64,000 bases of DNA from Symbiodinium natans (lineage: Eukaryota; Sar; Dinophyceae; Suessiales; Symbiodiniaceae): the NCBI GenBank assembly GCA_905221605.1, contig CAJNDS010002162.1:167834-231833 (forward strand), written 5' to 3'. A model generated the notes under the pieces. The model saw only the letters and a list, made by a program, of their open reading frames with translations. It was not told the DNA's origin and made no database searches. The position numbers and the translations under genes were made by a program. This document shows positions 44,600-56,119 of the stretch, one piece after another; position 1 is the stretch's first letter; each line of letters begins with the position of its first letter.

Positions 44600-46590
44600 C
44601 TGAGTGAAACTCTCTTGACTGCTGCTATGTTGCCTCCACTCTCAAAGGTCTAGAATTCAGCTTGACTGCTTGACTGCTTGACTCCCCGCGCACTACACCC
44701 TGAACCCTGCTGCGCTTCAGGCTGCAGATCCTGGCCAGTGTTTAGCCTTGAACAGGTCCATCGAACAGACTTGGCTACCCTAAGAATGGAGATGGAGATG
44801 CAGGACCCTCAGCCAGACACCGTAAGCTCTAAATGCCACTATAGATTCCCCCCCCCCAATAAGCAATAAAATGATTGTCGTAAAAAGAACCCCATACAGA
44901 CCCCTACAGTATACACTTCTGAAGACCCTTCTGTCAGTCAAAGTATGACTACGGCTCCCAGAACCTTCCAAAGGCGACAGTCTCATAGCTTGATCAAGCC
45001 CATCGTAGATGTCTGTGCGGTATGGCCACCTCGAACCCTGGAAACCCTAGACCCTAAACCCTATAAACCCTAAGCCCCAAACCCTAAACCCGGTACCGGA
45101 CCTGGGCCGTCTTCTTGCGGGCCTGCGTACCTTGGGGGAGAGGAACACTTGAGGGAGGCTTGGTGGTATTGAGGGTTTGTATGGCTTTGGGGCTCTCACT
45201 GGCTGAGCTTCGTAGGGTTAAGGGTTTAGGGTTTGGGGTTTAGGGTGAACTTTTGCAACACAGACCCTAAACCCTCAATGCTGAGGCAAAAACAAGGCTC
45301 GCGGCGGAAAAACACTTTGCTCGCTCAGGTGCCCATCTTCGCTGCATGAAACAAAGAGCCCGAGCATCCATGCCCGCACGATAGCTACGCCCATGTTACC
45401 AGTAAGCAGCACGTCCATGAAGCCACCCGCTCATCAGAGGACACTTGGCGACCACAAAATCGTGACCCGATTCTTCATGTATTCGACCGCAGGGGTTGGT
45501 CAAGAAACCACACACGTTTTCGCTGTGATTGCCACAGTTTCGCGCATTCTCCTGGCCTCGTACTCTAGAACGTTTTGCTTCAGGGGTGTTTCGGGCCGGG
45601 CGCAAGAACGAAAAACCCTTAACCCTAGGCCACAAACCTGGCTGAGCATATTAATCCTGGAATTAAGCCCCCCCTAAACCCTAAACCCTAAACCCTCCTA
45701 CGTGCTTCAACGATGCTGAACTTCATTCCCCACCCATGAGCCCTAGAAGCTCTCGACTCTGCCTTTGTAAATATCCTAAGCCCCAACTGAATTAGAACAA
45801 CCTATACACAGGTGAAAACATAGGCATATATATATATATATGTATATATATATTTATTTATTTATTTATTAACATATTTATATTTATACATATATATATA
45901 TGTATATATATATGTGTATATATGTATGTTTTTGTAGAATATGTATGTTTATTTATATACGCATGTGCAAAAACGACCCTTATAAGACACGAATCCAAGA
46001 ACCCCAAAGCCCTATACCTTACAAACCTCAAACTATGTCATGGAGCCTCGCTTCCTGGGGGAGCGTGACGAAGGCGAGGTAGGAACGGGACCTGTGGGCA
46101 GCAGGCCCCCCAGAGTCAGAGCTTAGGGTTTTTACTGGTGTAGGCTTGAAGGCTGTGCTTGGGCCATATCAGGTTTAAAAGTATGGCATGTTTTGGGCCT
46201 GGAGTGGCTTCCATCCCAAACACCTTCTGTGTCTTTGTGCGTGGGAACAAGCGGGGTCGGCCTACAAAGATGCTTTGGCCCCCTGATGTAGCAAAGAACC
46301 TACAAAGGTTAGGCTTTTTGGCTTCCTACTCTTAAGGTAGATCCCAAACCCTCATTGACCCAAGATGGGAAGGACCTGAACTACGGAGGCTTATACACTG
46401 CAAGGAATTCTGCTAAACCCTAAACCCTAATCGTAAACCCGAAACCCTAAACCCTAAGCCTGGGAAGTTCCAGACCACTGGGGGCCCCAGCTTGCGGCTT
46501 GCCTCGACGAGGAGCCCGGAACAGGACCTGGGGGACAGAAGCGTTCTCAAAAGGTTCAGGGTGTAGACCCTCTGGGTTATTTACGGGTGT
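44600..46590. other. Mostly non-coding interval
   Basis: It holds short telomere-type repeats (45040-45090, 45220-45245, 45675-45696, 46410-46460), AT tracts at 45825-45960 and weak minus-strand frames. One short exon is possible near 45396-45430 (RVASWTCCLL with a GTAACA donor). Otherwise nothing could be supported. Confidence 0.4.
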
Positions 46591-46593
46591 AGG

Positions 46594-46672
46594 TTGGGGT
46601 GCTCCCCCTCATACTAGCAGCCGGGGACTACAATAGGGTGTACCATAATCCCTGTTAGGGGGAACATCCCAA
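46594..46672. mobile_element. MITE-like family 1 copy
   Basis: Ends TTGGGGTGCTCCCCCTCATA and TTAGGGGGAACATCCCAA. The centre GGGTGTACCATAATCCC matches the family core. Confidence 0.6.
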
Positions 46673-46760
46673 GGTGTAGGGTTTACCCGCTACAGGAGTT
46701 TCGGGTGTAGAGGGAGCCTTGAGGGTGGTTGAGGAATGCTGAGGACAGCTGGCCAGAGGC

Positions 46761-46900
46761 CTGCACGGCCCACAATCACTGGCACTGGTGTTAGCATAAT
46801 GATCAGACCACACCAGTGTGAAATTTCAAGCCATTGCTGATGCTGCTCGCAGAAGGCCGATGAACCCCCTCTTGACACCATGTCCACCAAGGCCGACACT
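46761..46900 (-). CDS. Unassigned exon with a hydrophobic segment
   Basis: The exon reads VSALVDMVSRGGSSAFCEQH, then WLEISHWCGLIIMLTPVPVI and VGRA. The acceptor is GGTTTAG, the donor GC (GCAG|GCCTCT). GLIIMLTPVPVIVG could be a membrane helix. It sits about 90 bp from an inverted-repeat element at 46594-46672. Confidence 0.62.
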
Positions 46901-46973
46901 CTAAACCGTGAACCGCAGTCCACATATCGAACTCACACAGGCTTGAGAAGCCCGCGACCTCAAACTCCCGCCT

Positions 46974-47118
46974 TGCCTTCCCCGAAGCACAAAATCACCT
47001 AAGTCCTCTACGAGCTAAGGCGCCTCAAACCATATGGTCCCGGGCATGCCTTCCCCGAAGCACAAAATCACCTAAGTCCTCTACGAGCTAAGGCGCCTCA
47101 AACCATATGGTCCCGGGC
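46974..47118. repeat. Perfect 72 bp tandem duplication
   Basis: TGCCTTCCCCGAAGCACAAA to CATATGGTCCCGGGC occurs twice, at 46974-47045 and 47047-47118, separated by one base, with no differences seen. Confidence 0.9.
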
Positions 47119-47242
47119 TGCCACGCCCGGGACCCCCCCACCCCCACCCCCATGGTATCCCCCGCCCCGTCCTCGCTTGGATCCCTACCCCCACCCCCCA
47201 CCCCCTTGGTGTGGGTGTGGTTGGGGGGTTTGTGTTTTAAGT

Positions 47243-47547
47243 TTAATGTTGCACCCTGTTTAGTATTGGCCCCCTCTTTAAAGACAAACTGGCCGAATTA
47301 TTCAGGACACGCTGACTGTTTGGGAGTTCCTCTTTAAAGACAAATCGTCCGGGCGCCGTAAGAAAATTCCACGTGGCGCGCCTTTAAAAAAGATAACCGG
47401 GCATCGCTGCCCCTTTTGAACCTATCTAAACTCCTCCCTATTAAAATCATATGAGCCCCGGGGGCCGTGTAATCAGGCTCCCATCCACGCCTCGACTGTC
47501 CAGGGGGGGGGGGGGGGGCCCCCACACTAAACAGGGTGCAACATTAA
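47243..47547. mobile_element. MITE-like family 3, copy 1 with perfect inverted ends
   Basis: Begins TTAATGTTGCACCCTGTTTA and ends TAAACAGGGTGCAACATTAA, an essentially perfect inverted repeat of about 22 bp, 305 bp apart. If TTAA is the target site, the ends are TGTTGCACCCTG, as in piggyBac-type insertions; that is inference. The body is not coding and contains a run of G. The open frames crossing it are artefacts. Confidence 0.72.
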
Positions 47548-47992
47548 GGTTTAAGGATTAGGCCTACCCCCTAGCCCCCTTTTTGGGGGTTAGGGTTTTA
47601 GTGTTTAAGGTTTATAGGGTTTAGGGTTCGGAGTTTGGGGTCTGAGGTTTGGACCGCGGTGTGATGGGGGGGTTGGGGGTAGGATTTGGGGTTGAAGATT
47701 TAAGAGACCGGCCACCCGTGCTACCCCTCCCCCCCTGTGGTGTGGGTGTGGTTGGGGGGTCAGGGTTTTCGGGTTTAGGGTTTATAAGTTTACGGTTTAC
47801 GGAGGTTTAAGTTTGTTTTAAGGTTTAGGGAGAGGCTTGGGGTTTGGGGAGGGGGGGGCCGGGGGGCTGCGGATACCAGGGGCGGGTTCCATTCGGGGGC
47901 ATTGCCTTGGGGGGGGGGGGATACCATGAGGGGGGGGGGGGGGAGCCCGAGACAACTGAAACATACGGTTTTCGAGACTCGGAAGAAAAAAC

Positions 47993-48268
47993 CTGCAAAA
48001 TAAACATCAACTCCTGGGGGTCCCCGCTTGCGGCCGGCCTTGGCGTGGGAGACGGCGAGGCGCTGGAGGCCACCTGTGAGGGCGAGCCTCGGCAGTGGTG
48101 GGCTTCTGTCCTGCCGTCCAAGCTTCTGGGGGTGTAGGGAGTTGGGCAAGTTGGGGTGCTTGTTTGTTCATGAAGGTTTAGGGAGGGCTGAGGAGATTTG
48201 TTTAAGAGAACCGTGGAATGGAACCCAAGACTTCGCAGGGCTTCGAGGCAGTTTGGCGCGAAGAACTG
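47993..48268 (-). CDS. Unassigned exons 48225-48268 and 47993-48073
   Basis: Exon 48225-48268 (TGGCTCTTGCAG acceptor) encodes QFFAPNCLEALRSL with a GG|GTTCCA donor. Exon 47993-48073 (CCTCACAG acceptor) encodes GLQRLAVSHAKAGRKRGPPG then VDVYFA with a GCAG|GTTTTT donor. The second is basic and Gly/Pro-rich. Nothing further could be assigned. Confidence 0.55.
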
Positions 48269-49489
48269 CTGCAAGAGCCATGAGAGGTGCCGAGTCGCAA
48301 ACCCCAAGCCACGACATGAGCTGAGGGACTTTCGGATGGGCGTTTGGCCTCTGCTGTAGTTTGTCTTATTCTTGAGCACTGGGGTCGGAGGTCTAGCAAC
48401 TACTGTCACGTAGGCCCCGGAAAAGAGTTTTTTGGGGGGGTTATCAGAGTATGATTATAAGGGACCAGAAGGGAATGTTAGTAGGTATTTTGAAGCCCAG
48501 ACCGAAAGCCGAAGCGCTTAGCCATACTCCCTGAAGTCCTACAGCCACGAATTCAATCCCAAGCCCACAGCCCACCCGAAACTCTACCAGACCGATGCGA
48601 AGTACGGACTTTATTGCTCGAATCCCAGAGGGGACACCCTACACACTCGCTGATATCTCGAAAATGCAAAAACCCCAAACCCGATCTTGCAGTCAGGCGG
48701 CCGTCATCGGAGTCTGACCCCGCCTCGTCATAAGGGTTCGGCTTTGGGGTTGAGGGCTTTGAGAGCTTGTGGCCTGAGGTTTCGATGATTTTATTGTCTC
48801 GCAGCGTGCTGCTTTTAGGGTGTAAGGTTCGGCTTTGGGTTTACATCTGAAATGGAAGAATGCCCAGAATTGCTTACATGAGGCGGGGGTTGGCTGACGA
48901 CAATGCCAAACGCTAAACACCCTTACCGGCTTAGCTCAAGAGCCTGACCCTGCACCTGCCATAAAGTCCAATTGGTGCCTTCCCACACACCTAAACAGAG
49001 TACAGCAACAATCATTTACAAGTGACACAAGACATTCCAGCAACATGCAAGTCCCCGTGATGTGCTCTTCAGCGAACAGAAGCGCAGCAGCTAAACAGCT
49101 TCAAGATGCACGCGCCTTCACGCCACGAGGGTTTCCAGGGTTTAGGGTGCAGGGGTCCATAAGGAACCTATAGGGGGCAAACGCTTTGGAAAAAAAGTTG
49201 AACCCTCACAAAACAACGCGAAGGAACTCACACAGCTGCTTAAGAAGGCCGGCGCACCGTCAGCAAGGTTTTGTGAAGGTGCGTGCATTGAAGGCAACCC
49301 ACAGGTAGCTTAAAGCCTTTGACTTGAGCTTGAGGGCACAGCGCTGTTGTTGGGGTGTAGGGTTGCTAGGGGCGTTGGAGTGTCAGGGGTGTTGGGGTGT
49401 TCGGGGTGTTGGGGGTGTTGGGGTGCTGGGGTGTTGGGGGTTTTGGGGTGTTGGGGTGCTGGGGTTTTGGGGTTGACAAGATTTCGGGG

Positions 49490-50089
49490 CCCATTCAACA
49501 CGAAAGTGGCGAACTTCCCAGCCTTGTGGCTGCTTGAGGCGCTGCCCCTGCGGTCTTTCCGAGTGCTGGAAACACCTCGGTTGCTGTGGGAAAGCCTCAA
49601 CATGCGACTCCCGAATTACGATTCCTGGTTTGGGGCGCCTATGAATAGAGGGACCCCTTAAAGCCTCAACCCTAAACCCTGAACCCCTAAAGCCTCAGAA
49701 GGACACGCGAAGAGTAACCATCATGTTGTAGAGAGCTGTTTCGATGCACGCAACCTCCCATAGGGCCTGGAGGGTTTGGGTTTAGGGCTGAGGGTTTCAG
49801 GTCAAATCTCCCAAGCCAGTACGACCCAAAGCGAAGCCCCTGAACCCGAGTTAACGCACTGAAGACATCCCCTTCCATCGCGACGAAGCACCCGAAATCC
49901 TCAAACCCTGAAGCTTCACACCCAAGAACCCAAACTCTGCACCCCAAAGCTCTAAACACCCCAAACCCTTCGTGCCTGAAAGCCTCACGCCCCAAAACCA
50001 CAAACCCCTAAGCTCCACAGGGCCCCTGGCTCGGTGTCCGGAGCGCAGACAGCGAAACCCCCCCGGAGGCGCTCAGGCCCCTGTTCAGC
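49490..50089 (-). CDS. Unassigned exons 50014-50089 and about 49490-49612
   Basis: Exon 50014-50089 encodes AEQGPERLRGGFAVCAPDTE then PGALW and ends at a GC donor followed by TTAGGG. The frame at about 49490-49612 encodes MLRLSHSNRGVSSTRKDRRG then SASSSHKAGKFATFVLNGPR; its edges were not fixed. Both have GC-rich third positions. The bases between are mostly degenerate TTAGGG-like and GGGGTGTT repeats. Confidence 0.48.
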
Positions 50090-50759
50090 CTCCAGCGTGA
50101 TAGGGTTGAGAGTTTATAGGGTTTACAAGTTTAAGGTTTCTTGCTGTTGCTCTGTTCACGGATGTCTATGGTTGCAAATGTCGGTAGTGTTTGTTTCTAT
50201 GTGCGAGGTTGCAGAAGAAGTTCTCTTTGTTTTTGCTTGTTTAGACAGCTTAAGAGTCCTTTGAGGTGCAACTGAGCCGCCTGGATCCGTCTCGGCTGTC
50301 CATCCGGTTCAGCCTCTGGCATAGGAGGGATTCAGAAGTCAGGGTTCACACTTTAGGGTTTAGGGTTTAGGGTTTAGGGGTTTAGGGGTTTATGGGTTTA
50401 GGGTTTAGGTTGCAGATTCTAGTTGTTTGAGTGCTCAGGGGAGGGGATGGCGAGGTTGCAGAAGGAGGTGAGTTTTTTGTTTGCTTGCTTGAGGTGCTTA
50501 GAGTCTTTAGAGGTGAAATTCGGCTAACGTCGGCGGGTGCTTTTCTTTTTGAGCAGGGGGGGGGGTCTTAACTCCACTCAGACCCCGAATGCCCAAATCC
50601 CAAAGTCTGATTCGGAACCCCTGAAGCCCTTAGACCCCGACACCCCCGCACCCCTGAGCAGACAAATCCCCAAACCCTTCACTCTCCCCCGCCCGCGACC
50701 ATCGAGCAAAATCTGGTATTGTTTTGAGAGTTTTGCCTTTCCCTTCTTCCGTGCGCTTG

Positions 50760-50777
50760 GGCTCTCTCTCTCTCTCT

Positions 50778-50811
<34 letters not shown>

Positions 50812-50923
50812 CTCTGTCTCTCTTTCTTTCTTTCGTTGTTTTTTTTCTTTCTTTCCTTCTTTCTTTCTCTCTCTCTCTCTCTCTCTCTCGCTCTCTCTCT
50901 GTCGCTCTCCCTCGCACTCTCCA

Positions 50924-50959
<36 letters not shown>

Positions 50960-50960
50960 C
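50760..50960. repeat. (CT)n with (CTTG)n
   Basis: (CTTG)n at about 50779-50811 between (CT)n runs. A similar (CT)n tract is at 42351-42452. Confidence 0.85.
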
Positions 50961-51105
50961 TTATTTATGTCTACACAAGAGTATGGCTGTATGTATGTAC
51001 GCCCAACTGAGCCGCCTGGAGCCTTCTCGGCTGTCCATCCGGTTCAGGGACGCACCCGAACGCTCGGCACCTGAAGCGCTGAGGTTTCTAGATTTAGGGT
51101 GCATA

Positions 51106-51196
51106 CCAGGATGGGCTGTTGTACCCCACAACCCTTTAAAAAAGGCCCTGTATACGGTTGAGTATGGGGATTATAAGGCCTCATAGCCCATCCTGG
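51106..51196. mobile_element. MITE-like family 2, best copy
   Basis: Inverted ends CCAGGATGGGCTGT and ATAGCCCATCCTGG, flanked by TA on both sides (TA...TA), as a TA target duplication would give. About 90 bp, non-coding. Confidence 0.7.
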
Positions 51197-51249
51197 TACC
51201 ATCAGGCTAAGGCTTAGGGCTCCCAGGGTGGAGGGTTGCTTCAGCAGCT

Positions 51250-51535
51250 CTACAGAAGGGGGCCTTCAAGGATGAAGGTGCTTTGATTCCGCAAGCTGCG
51301 TTGCTGAGGTTTGCTGGCGCTTGACTCTTCTGCGCCTCCATTCCTATAATCTTCGAATTTGAGCATCGGAGGCGAGGCCGGAAAGCGGGCATCGCGTTTG
51401 TGTGCATGGCTTTTTTTGGAGAGCTCGGAGTCGAGAAAACGCGATGGATTAGATCTCCGAAGAGGCGCCCTCTCAGTTCGCGGAGTGTCATCAGCATCCT
51501 CAACCCTTTTCTGCTTCATTGTTGGGGTTATATTA
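51250..51535 (-). CDS. Unassigned exon ending in a stop, polar C-terminus
   Basis: The frame reads MKQKRVEDADDTPRTERAPL, RRSNPSRFLDSELSKKSHAH, KRDARFPASPPMLKFEDYRN and ends EGPLL followed by TAG at 51250-51252. It is very hydrophilic with many Ser, Arg and Lys. It may be the C-terminal exon of a gene whose body lies to the right. The frame stays open to 51705, but that part is AT-rich and codes less convincingly, so the true exon start is probably an acceptor between 51520 and 51540. Confidence 0.6.
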
Positions 51536-52095
51536 TCATTTTTTATTTTTTTATCCCTTATTGGGAATTTAAGATGATAAACATGAAAAAATATAGCCAA
51601 CCGGGACCCAGTTTTCGGTACATGCGGACTGTCGCCTCTGTTCTCGAAATGCTGTGCGTTTTTGGATCGGCAAAGATATGTTGCATGCCGTGCTATAGCC
51701 AGCACCGTATCTACTAGGCCCTAAAATCGAAAGCCTGAATCTCCTAGAGCCATCCAAACCACCAGAACGGGCAGTTCTGGGAGGGACCAGAATAAGGTTC
51801 TGGCTGGCAGACACCTGGCTGTCATCAGCCTCGCAGGGCCAATGACTGCATAGATCTGCATAGTGCCCGATGGTTTAGGGCTTCGGGCTTAGGACAGGAA
51901 TCAACCCTAAACCCTAAACCCTATAAACTATAAACCCTAAACCCTAAACCCTAAACCCCTGCGCAGCCCTCCATGGTGCGTGATTCTCAGAGGGTCGGGC
52001 AGTGAGCTTCAATGCCGGTGAATGTCGAGGGAGCACTCAAGGTCTAGGTCTTGGGGCTACCATTGGGGTTGAGGGTTGGATTAGGCATTGTCATC

Positions 52096-53062
52096 TGCTT
52101 CTTCTCCCTGCTGTGGCTCCAAGGACTTCGGCTATAGCTTCTGCACACCCTACAGACAACCCTAAACCCTATAAACCCGCAAGAAACCCTCAATGAACCC
52201 CCAAAACCCTATAGCGACAGCCCCAAGGCCAACCAACACCCTCAAAACTCCCAACTTCCCTTGGATCAAGCTCAATGCTCAGCATGAAGGACATGTGGTC
52301 GGTTTAGGATCTATAGGGTTTTTCTTCGGATCCATGCAAGTTCGGATTAGCCTTCAGGGACTTGCATGTGGCGTGCTAGGCCGAGAGCTTAGCAAAGAAA
52401 GTTGAAAGCGCCTAGTTCTCCGCTATCGAAGTTCGGCTTGTGAGGGTTCAGAAGTGTCACAGCCTTCGATCTGGCTGTGCCTGGCTTTGCACTTGACGGT
52501 TCAGGGAATCGGTTGCAAAGGCCTGCTGCTGGGATTGCTGTGAGAGCCGCCTCTCCTGGCCAGTGCAGAGGAAGCTTATTACACCCTAATCATGGAGCCA
52601 AAATCTGCGAATTGAGGAGTTGGGACCTGGCCGAGTTAAAGATTCCGTATCCCACTCCGCAACCCTGCGCCCCTGGACCCCTAAAGTCCTTGAGTGGAGA
52701 CAAATTACGGTGCGAAGTGGGGAGACAGGGGATGTGACGCAGGCATGCTTGAAAACTGGGCGTGTGGGTTTACAACATGACAGGGCGTTCATGGATGCTG
52801 GCCAACGTAGGACACGACAAAGGGGGCTGATTCAAATCTGGGTCGCTTATTTGGGGGGCTTTTGTTCGAAACAGCTCCCAACATCAAATTCCCCAGCTGT
52901 CACGCCCTTAAGTCCTCTACCCAACCGAGGCCAAAACCCTTTCCCCTAAAAGCCCTTAAGCAAGCACCCAAAACCTATAAACCCCATACACCCGCCCTAA
53001 GCCGCAAGTCCAACTACCTCACCGAGTGCCCCTCCTTCGGATCCTTGGAGCTTTCCCGGGAG
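52096..53062 (-). CDS. Unassigned exons 53023-53062, 52627-52672, 52096-52140
   Basis: Exon 53023-53062 (CTCCCTGCCAG acceptor, TCG|GTGAGG donor) encodes SRESSKDPKEGHS. Exon 52627-52672 encodes GRRVAEWDTESLTRP with a CCAG|GTCCCA donor. Exon 52096-52140 (GTGTGCAG acceptor) encodes YSRSPWSHSREKK, an RS-rich phrase like those in splicing factors. Three short pieces are not enough to name a family. Confidence 0.5.
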
Positions 53063-53764
53063 CTGGCAGGGAGATGGAGGACCGTGCGGTTTAGGGTTTA
53101 GGGTGTAGGGTTTGGGGCATGTACTACGGACCTATTCTTGCGGTTACTCGCCTGGCATTCCAGATGTGCATAACGAACATACATGTCTATGCTTGTGTTG
53201 ATGGGTAGGGGGACATGAGGGTTTGGGAAAAGCTTGTTTGAGCGCTCTCTACGACACCTGCAGCAGGCCCTTGGCTAAGGCCCATCCCTGAAACGATGCC
53301 CGAAACCATGACCTCCCTACCCTGCCGAAAGCCCTACCTGAGTCACTCTCCCCTGCACCTTCACCGGTCACACGACCGCCATAGGAAGATAGAAGGTACA
53401 CACGTATATATATATATATATATATATGAGCCCGCCGCCTTTAGGGTCTATTTAGCTTTGGGTTTTTCTTATTGCTTTAAAAGAGTAAATATAAATATCA
53501 TAATACAAAAATACATATTTACACCTACATATGGCACACACATGTCATGCCCAGCGGTTCTAGGCCTAACCGCACGCCATTCCGAACGGCGAACTTCTGA
53601 TTATTCTTATTTTGTTTGTTTCTCTTTGCTATCTGTGCACGCGTGTTCTTTTTTCAGCCTGCGTGAAAAACTCGCTGTGGCTGTGGCCGTTGCAGGCCCG
53701 GAGAACGAAGCCCAAACTCAAAACCCTCAGGCTTTGAGCCTTACAATCTCTCCTCCGACGTCTA

Positions 53765-54275
53765 CACCCTGAACCCTAACCCTAAACCCTAAAAACCCTA
53801 AACCCCCTAAACCCCCTAAACCCTAAACCCTAAACCCTAAACCCTAAACCCTAAACCCTAAACCCTAAACCCTAAACCCTCCACCATTGGCATTAGGGTT
53901 AAGCCCACAGGGCCGAGATCGGACCGCCAGAGGTCTCAGCCGACTCATGGTCCCCCGCTCCAAACCAGGGGCTCTTCGGGTCTGGGGTTTAGGGTTTAGG
54001 GTTTGGGGTTTAGGGTTTAGGGGCTCTTCTGTCTTGCCCAAGTTCGCTGGGTTTGGGGTTTGGGGTTTGGGGTTTGGGGTTTGGGGTTTTGGAGTTTAGG
54101 GTTTAGGGTTTAGGGTTTGGGGTTTGGGGCTTGGGGTTTGGGGCTTGGGGTTTGGGTTTTGGGGCTTGGGGCTTGGGGTTTGGGGCTTGGGGTTTGGGGG
54201 TTGGGGCTTGGGGCTTGGGGCTGGGGGTTTGAGGTTTGGGGTTTGAGGTTTGGGGTTTGGGGTTTAGGCGACCGA
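53765..54275. repeat. CCCTAAA array followed by TTTAGGG/TTTGGGG array
   Basis: CCCTAAA at 53765-53881, then from 53981 TTTAGGG changing to TTTGGGG and CTTGGGG. The open frames in it (repeating GLGFRVW-type peptides) are repeat artefacts. Confidence 0.85.
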
Positions 54276-54419
54276 AAAATCTGCAGTCATAAGCCAAGTG
54301 CTCGCCGCCTAAGCCCGACCCTAAGCCCTGTGCCCCCGAACCTGCAAGTATATAGGTGGTTCTCTAAGTGGGTCAACAATTTTGAAGGTGCCGTGCTATA
54401 AATCTAAAGGACTATGCCA

Positions 54420-55260
54420 TGAGCCCCAAGCCCTAAACCCTAAACCCTAAACCCCCTAGCCTAAACCCAAACCCCAAACCCCAAACCCTAAACCCTAACA
54501 CGGGTGATTTCATGCTGGGGTTCAGGGCCTTTAGCGTTTCTGGCGCTCCATTTAGGGGCTTCGTGTGGGCTTTGGAGAGTGTGGCTTGTTTGCAGGTTTA
54601 GGGTTTAGGGTTTAGGGTTTGAGGTTTGGGGTCTAGGGTTTAGGGTTTAGGGTGGCTATGAAGTGGAATGCAGACTAGGCTTGAAAGCTTCAGAAAATGT
54701 GACGAGCACCCATGACTCGATTGGAGGCAAGTGAACATTTCCATCCCGCCTCATACCGTCCCAGGCGGCGAAACAGCACCCTAAGCCCTTCCTTTTAGGG
54801 CTTGAGTTTAGGGTTTAGGGTTTAGGGTTTAAGGTTTAGGGTTTAGGGTTTAGGGTGTAGGGTTTAGGGTTTAGGGTTTAGGGTTTAGGGTTTAGGGTTT
54901 AGGGTTCAGGGTTCAGGATTCAGAGTTTAGGGTTTAGGGTCTAGGGCTTAGAGTTTAGGAGGCTATAGCTTTGTTGGAGCGGGATTCCTCCGCACACGCT
55001 GCCCGCGCTCCCTGTGCGCCCAGCGTGCTCTGATCCCGGTAGCACAGATAGGGAAGCGCGAATCCTGCCACAGCTTCTTCAGCCCAGCAGGCCAACGGGT
55101 TTAGGGTTTAAGGTTTAGGGTTTAGGGTTTAGGGTTTAAGGTTTAGGGTTTAGGGTTTGGGGTTTAGGGTTTAGGTTTAGGGTTTACGGGTTGGGGTTTA
55201 GGGTTTAGGGTTAAGGGTTTAGGGTTTGGGCCCAACCCTCAGCCCTAAGCCCTAAGCCGT
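54420..55260. repeat. Four telomere-type arrays in a row
   Basis: CCCTAAA at 54420-54500, then TTTAGGG at 54595-54650, 54805-54960 and 55095-55260, interrupted by 100-150 bp of unique sequence. No gene was seen in this 0.8 kb. Confidence 0.82.
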
Positions 55261-55340
55261 ACAAGGCACATAAACCCTAGGTCCACCTATGGCGAGCTCA
55301 CATTCGTCGGCGCTTTGCAGGCGCTTCGGCAGCAGCCTTC
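55260..55340. other. Unique spacer between arrays and satellite
   Basis: Short unique sequence without recognisable coding signal, marking the transition from telomere-type arrays to the AT-rich satellite. Confidence 0.4.
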
Positions 55341-56062
55341 TAAACAAACATTGTGAACTTTTCAAACTTTCTAAAAATATCTAAAGCATACGAACTCTAT
55401 AACCCTAAAAAACATATGAATCTTATGAACTTTTTTCAACCATCTATAAAACATAAAGTTTATACTCACTCTTACCCTATGAATCTTATGAACCTTTCAC
55501 AACCATCTATAAACCTATAAAGCATGTGAACTCTATAATCCTAAAAACCGTATGATTCTCATGAACTTGTTTCAAGCATCTGTAAAGCATACAAAGTTTA
55601 TAATCCCTACAACACTAAAACCATATGAATCTTATGAACTTTTTTCAAGTATCTATAAAACACACACACACAAGTTTATAATCCCTATAACCATATAGGC
55701 CATATGAATCTTAAAGGTTATAGTCACTATAGCCCTAAAAAAAAACCTTTGACTTTTCAAGCACTCTGTACAGCAAATAAATATAAAAACTATTTAACCC
55801 TTAAAACTACAAGAATCTCATCGACCTTTTCAGCAGGTCCCAAACATATAAAACCTAAAAACTCTATAATCCTAAAAAACATATGAAATCTATAGCTGCT
55901 TAAGCACCTCAGAAAAAAAAACTATTCAGCACATAAAATGAAACTCTACATATTATTGAAGTTGAGCTCTGCAACCCTAAACCCATATGAAACTTATAAA
56001 CCCTTTTTATTCGTTAGTAAAGCATATAAACCTATAAACCCTACAAACCCTATGAACTCTTG
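55340..56062. repeat. AT-rich tandem satellite, units of about 65-75 bp
   Basis: Recurring phrases are CATATGAATCTTATGAACTTTTTTC, ATCTATAAAACATA and AAGTTTATAATCCCTATAACC (each in several variants, roughly ten times). The phrase recurs once on the far side, at 57640-57700, in the same direction. Non-coding. Confidence 0.75.
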
Positions 56063-56115
56063 AAAGCCTGCGGCGGGCGGCGCCGCGCCCCGATTGCGAC
56101 ACGCGCCTTTTCGGA
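56063..56115. other. GC-rich block, left flank of the palindrome
   Basis: CCTGCGGCGGGCGGCGCCGC and ACACGCGCCTTTTCGGATT. A similar GC block at 57570-57640 (CCGGCGGCGGGG...CGCGCC...TTTTCGAAT) sits on the other flank, apparently as a direct, not inverted, relative. Confidence 0.6.
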
Positions 56116-56119
56116 TTCT

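Noticed and set aside
53887-54401. GLGFRVW-type frames
   Set aside because: Telomere-type repeats read as protein.
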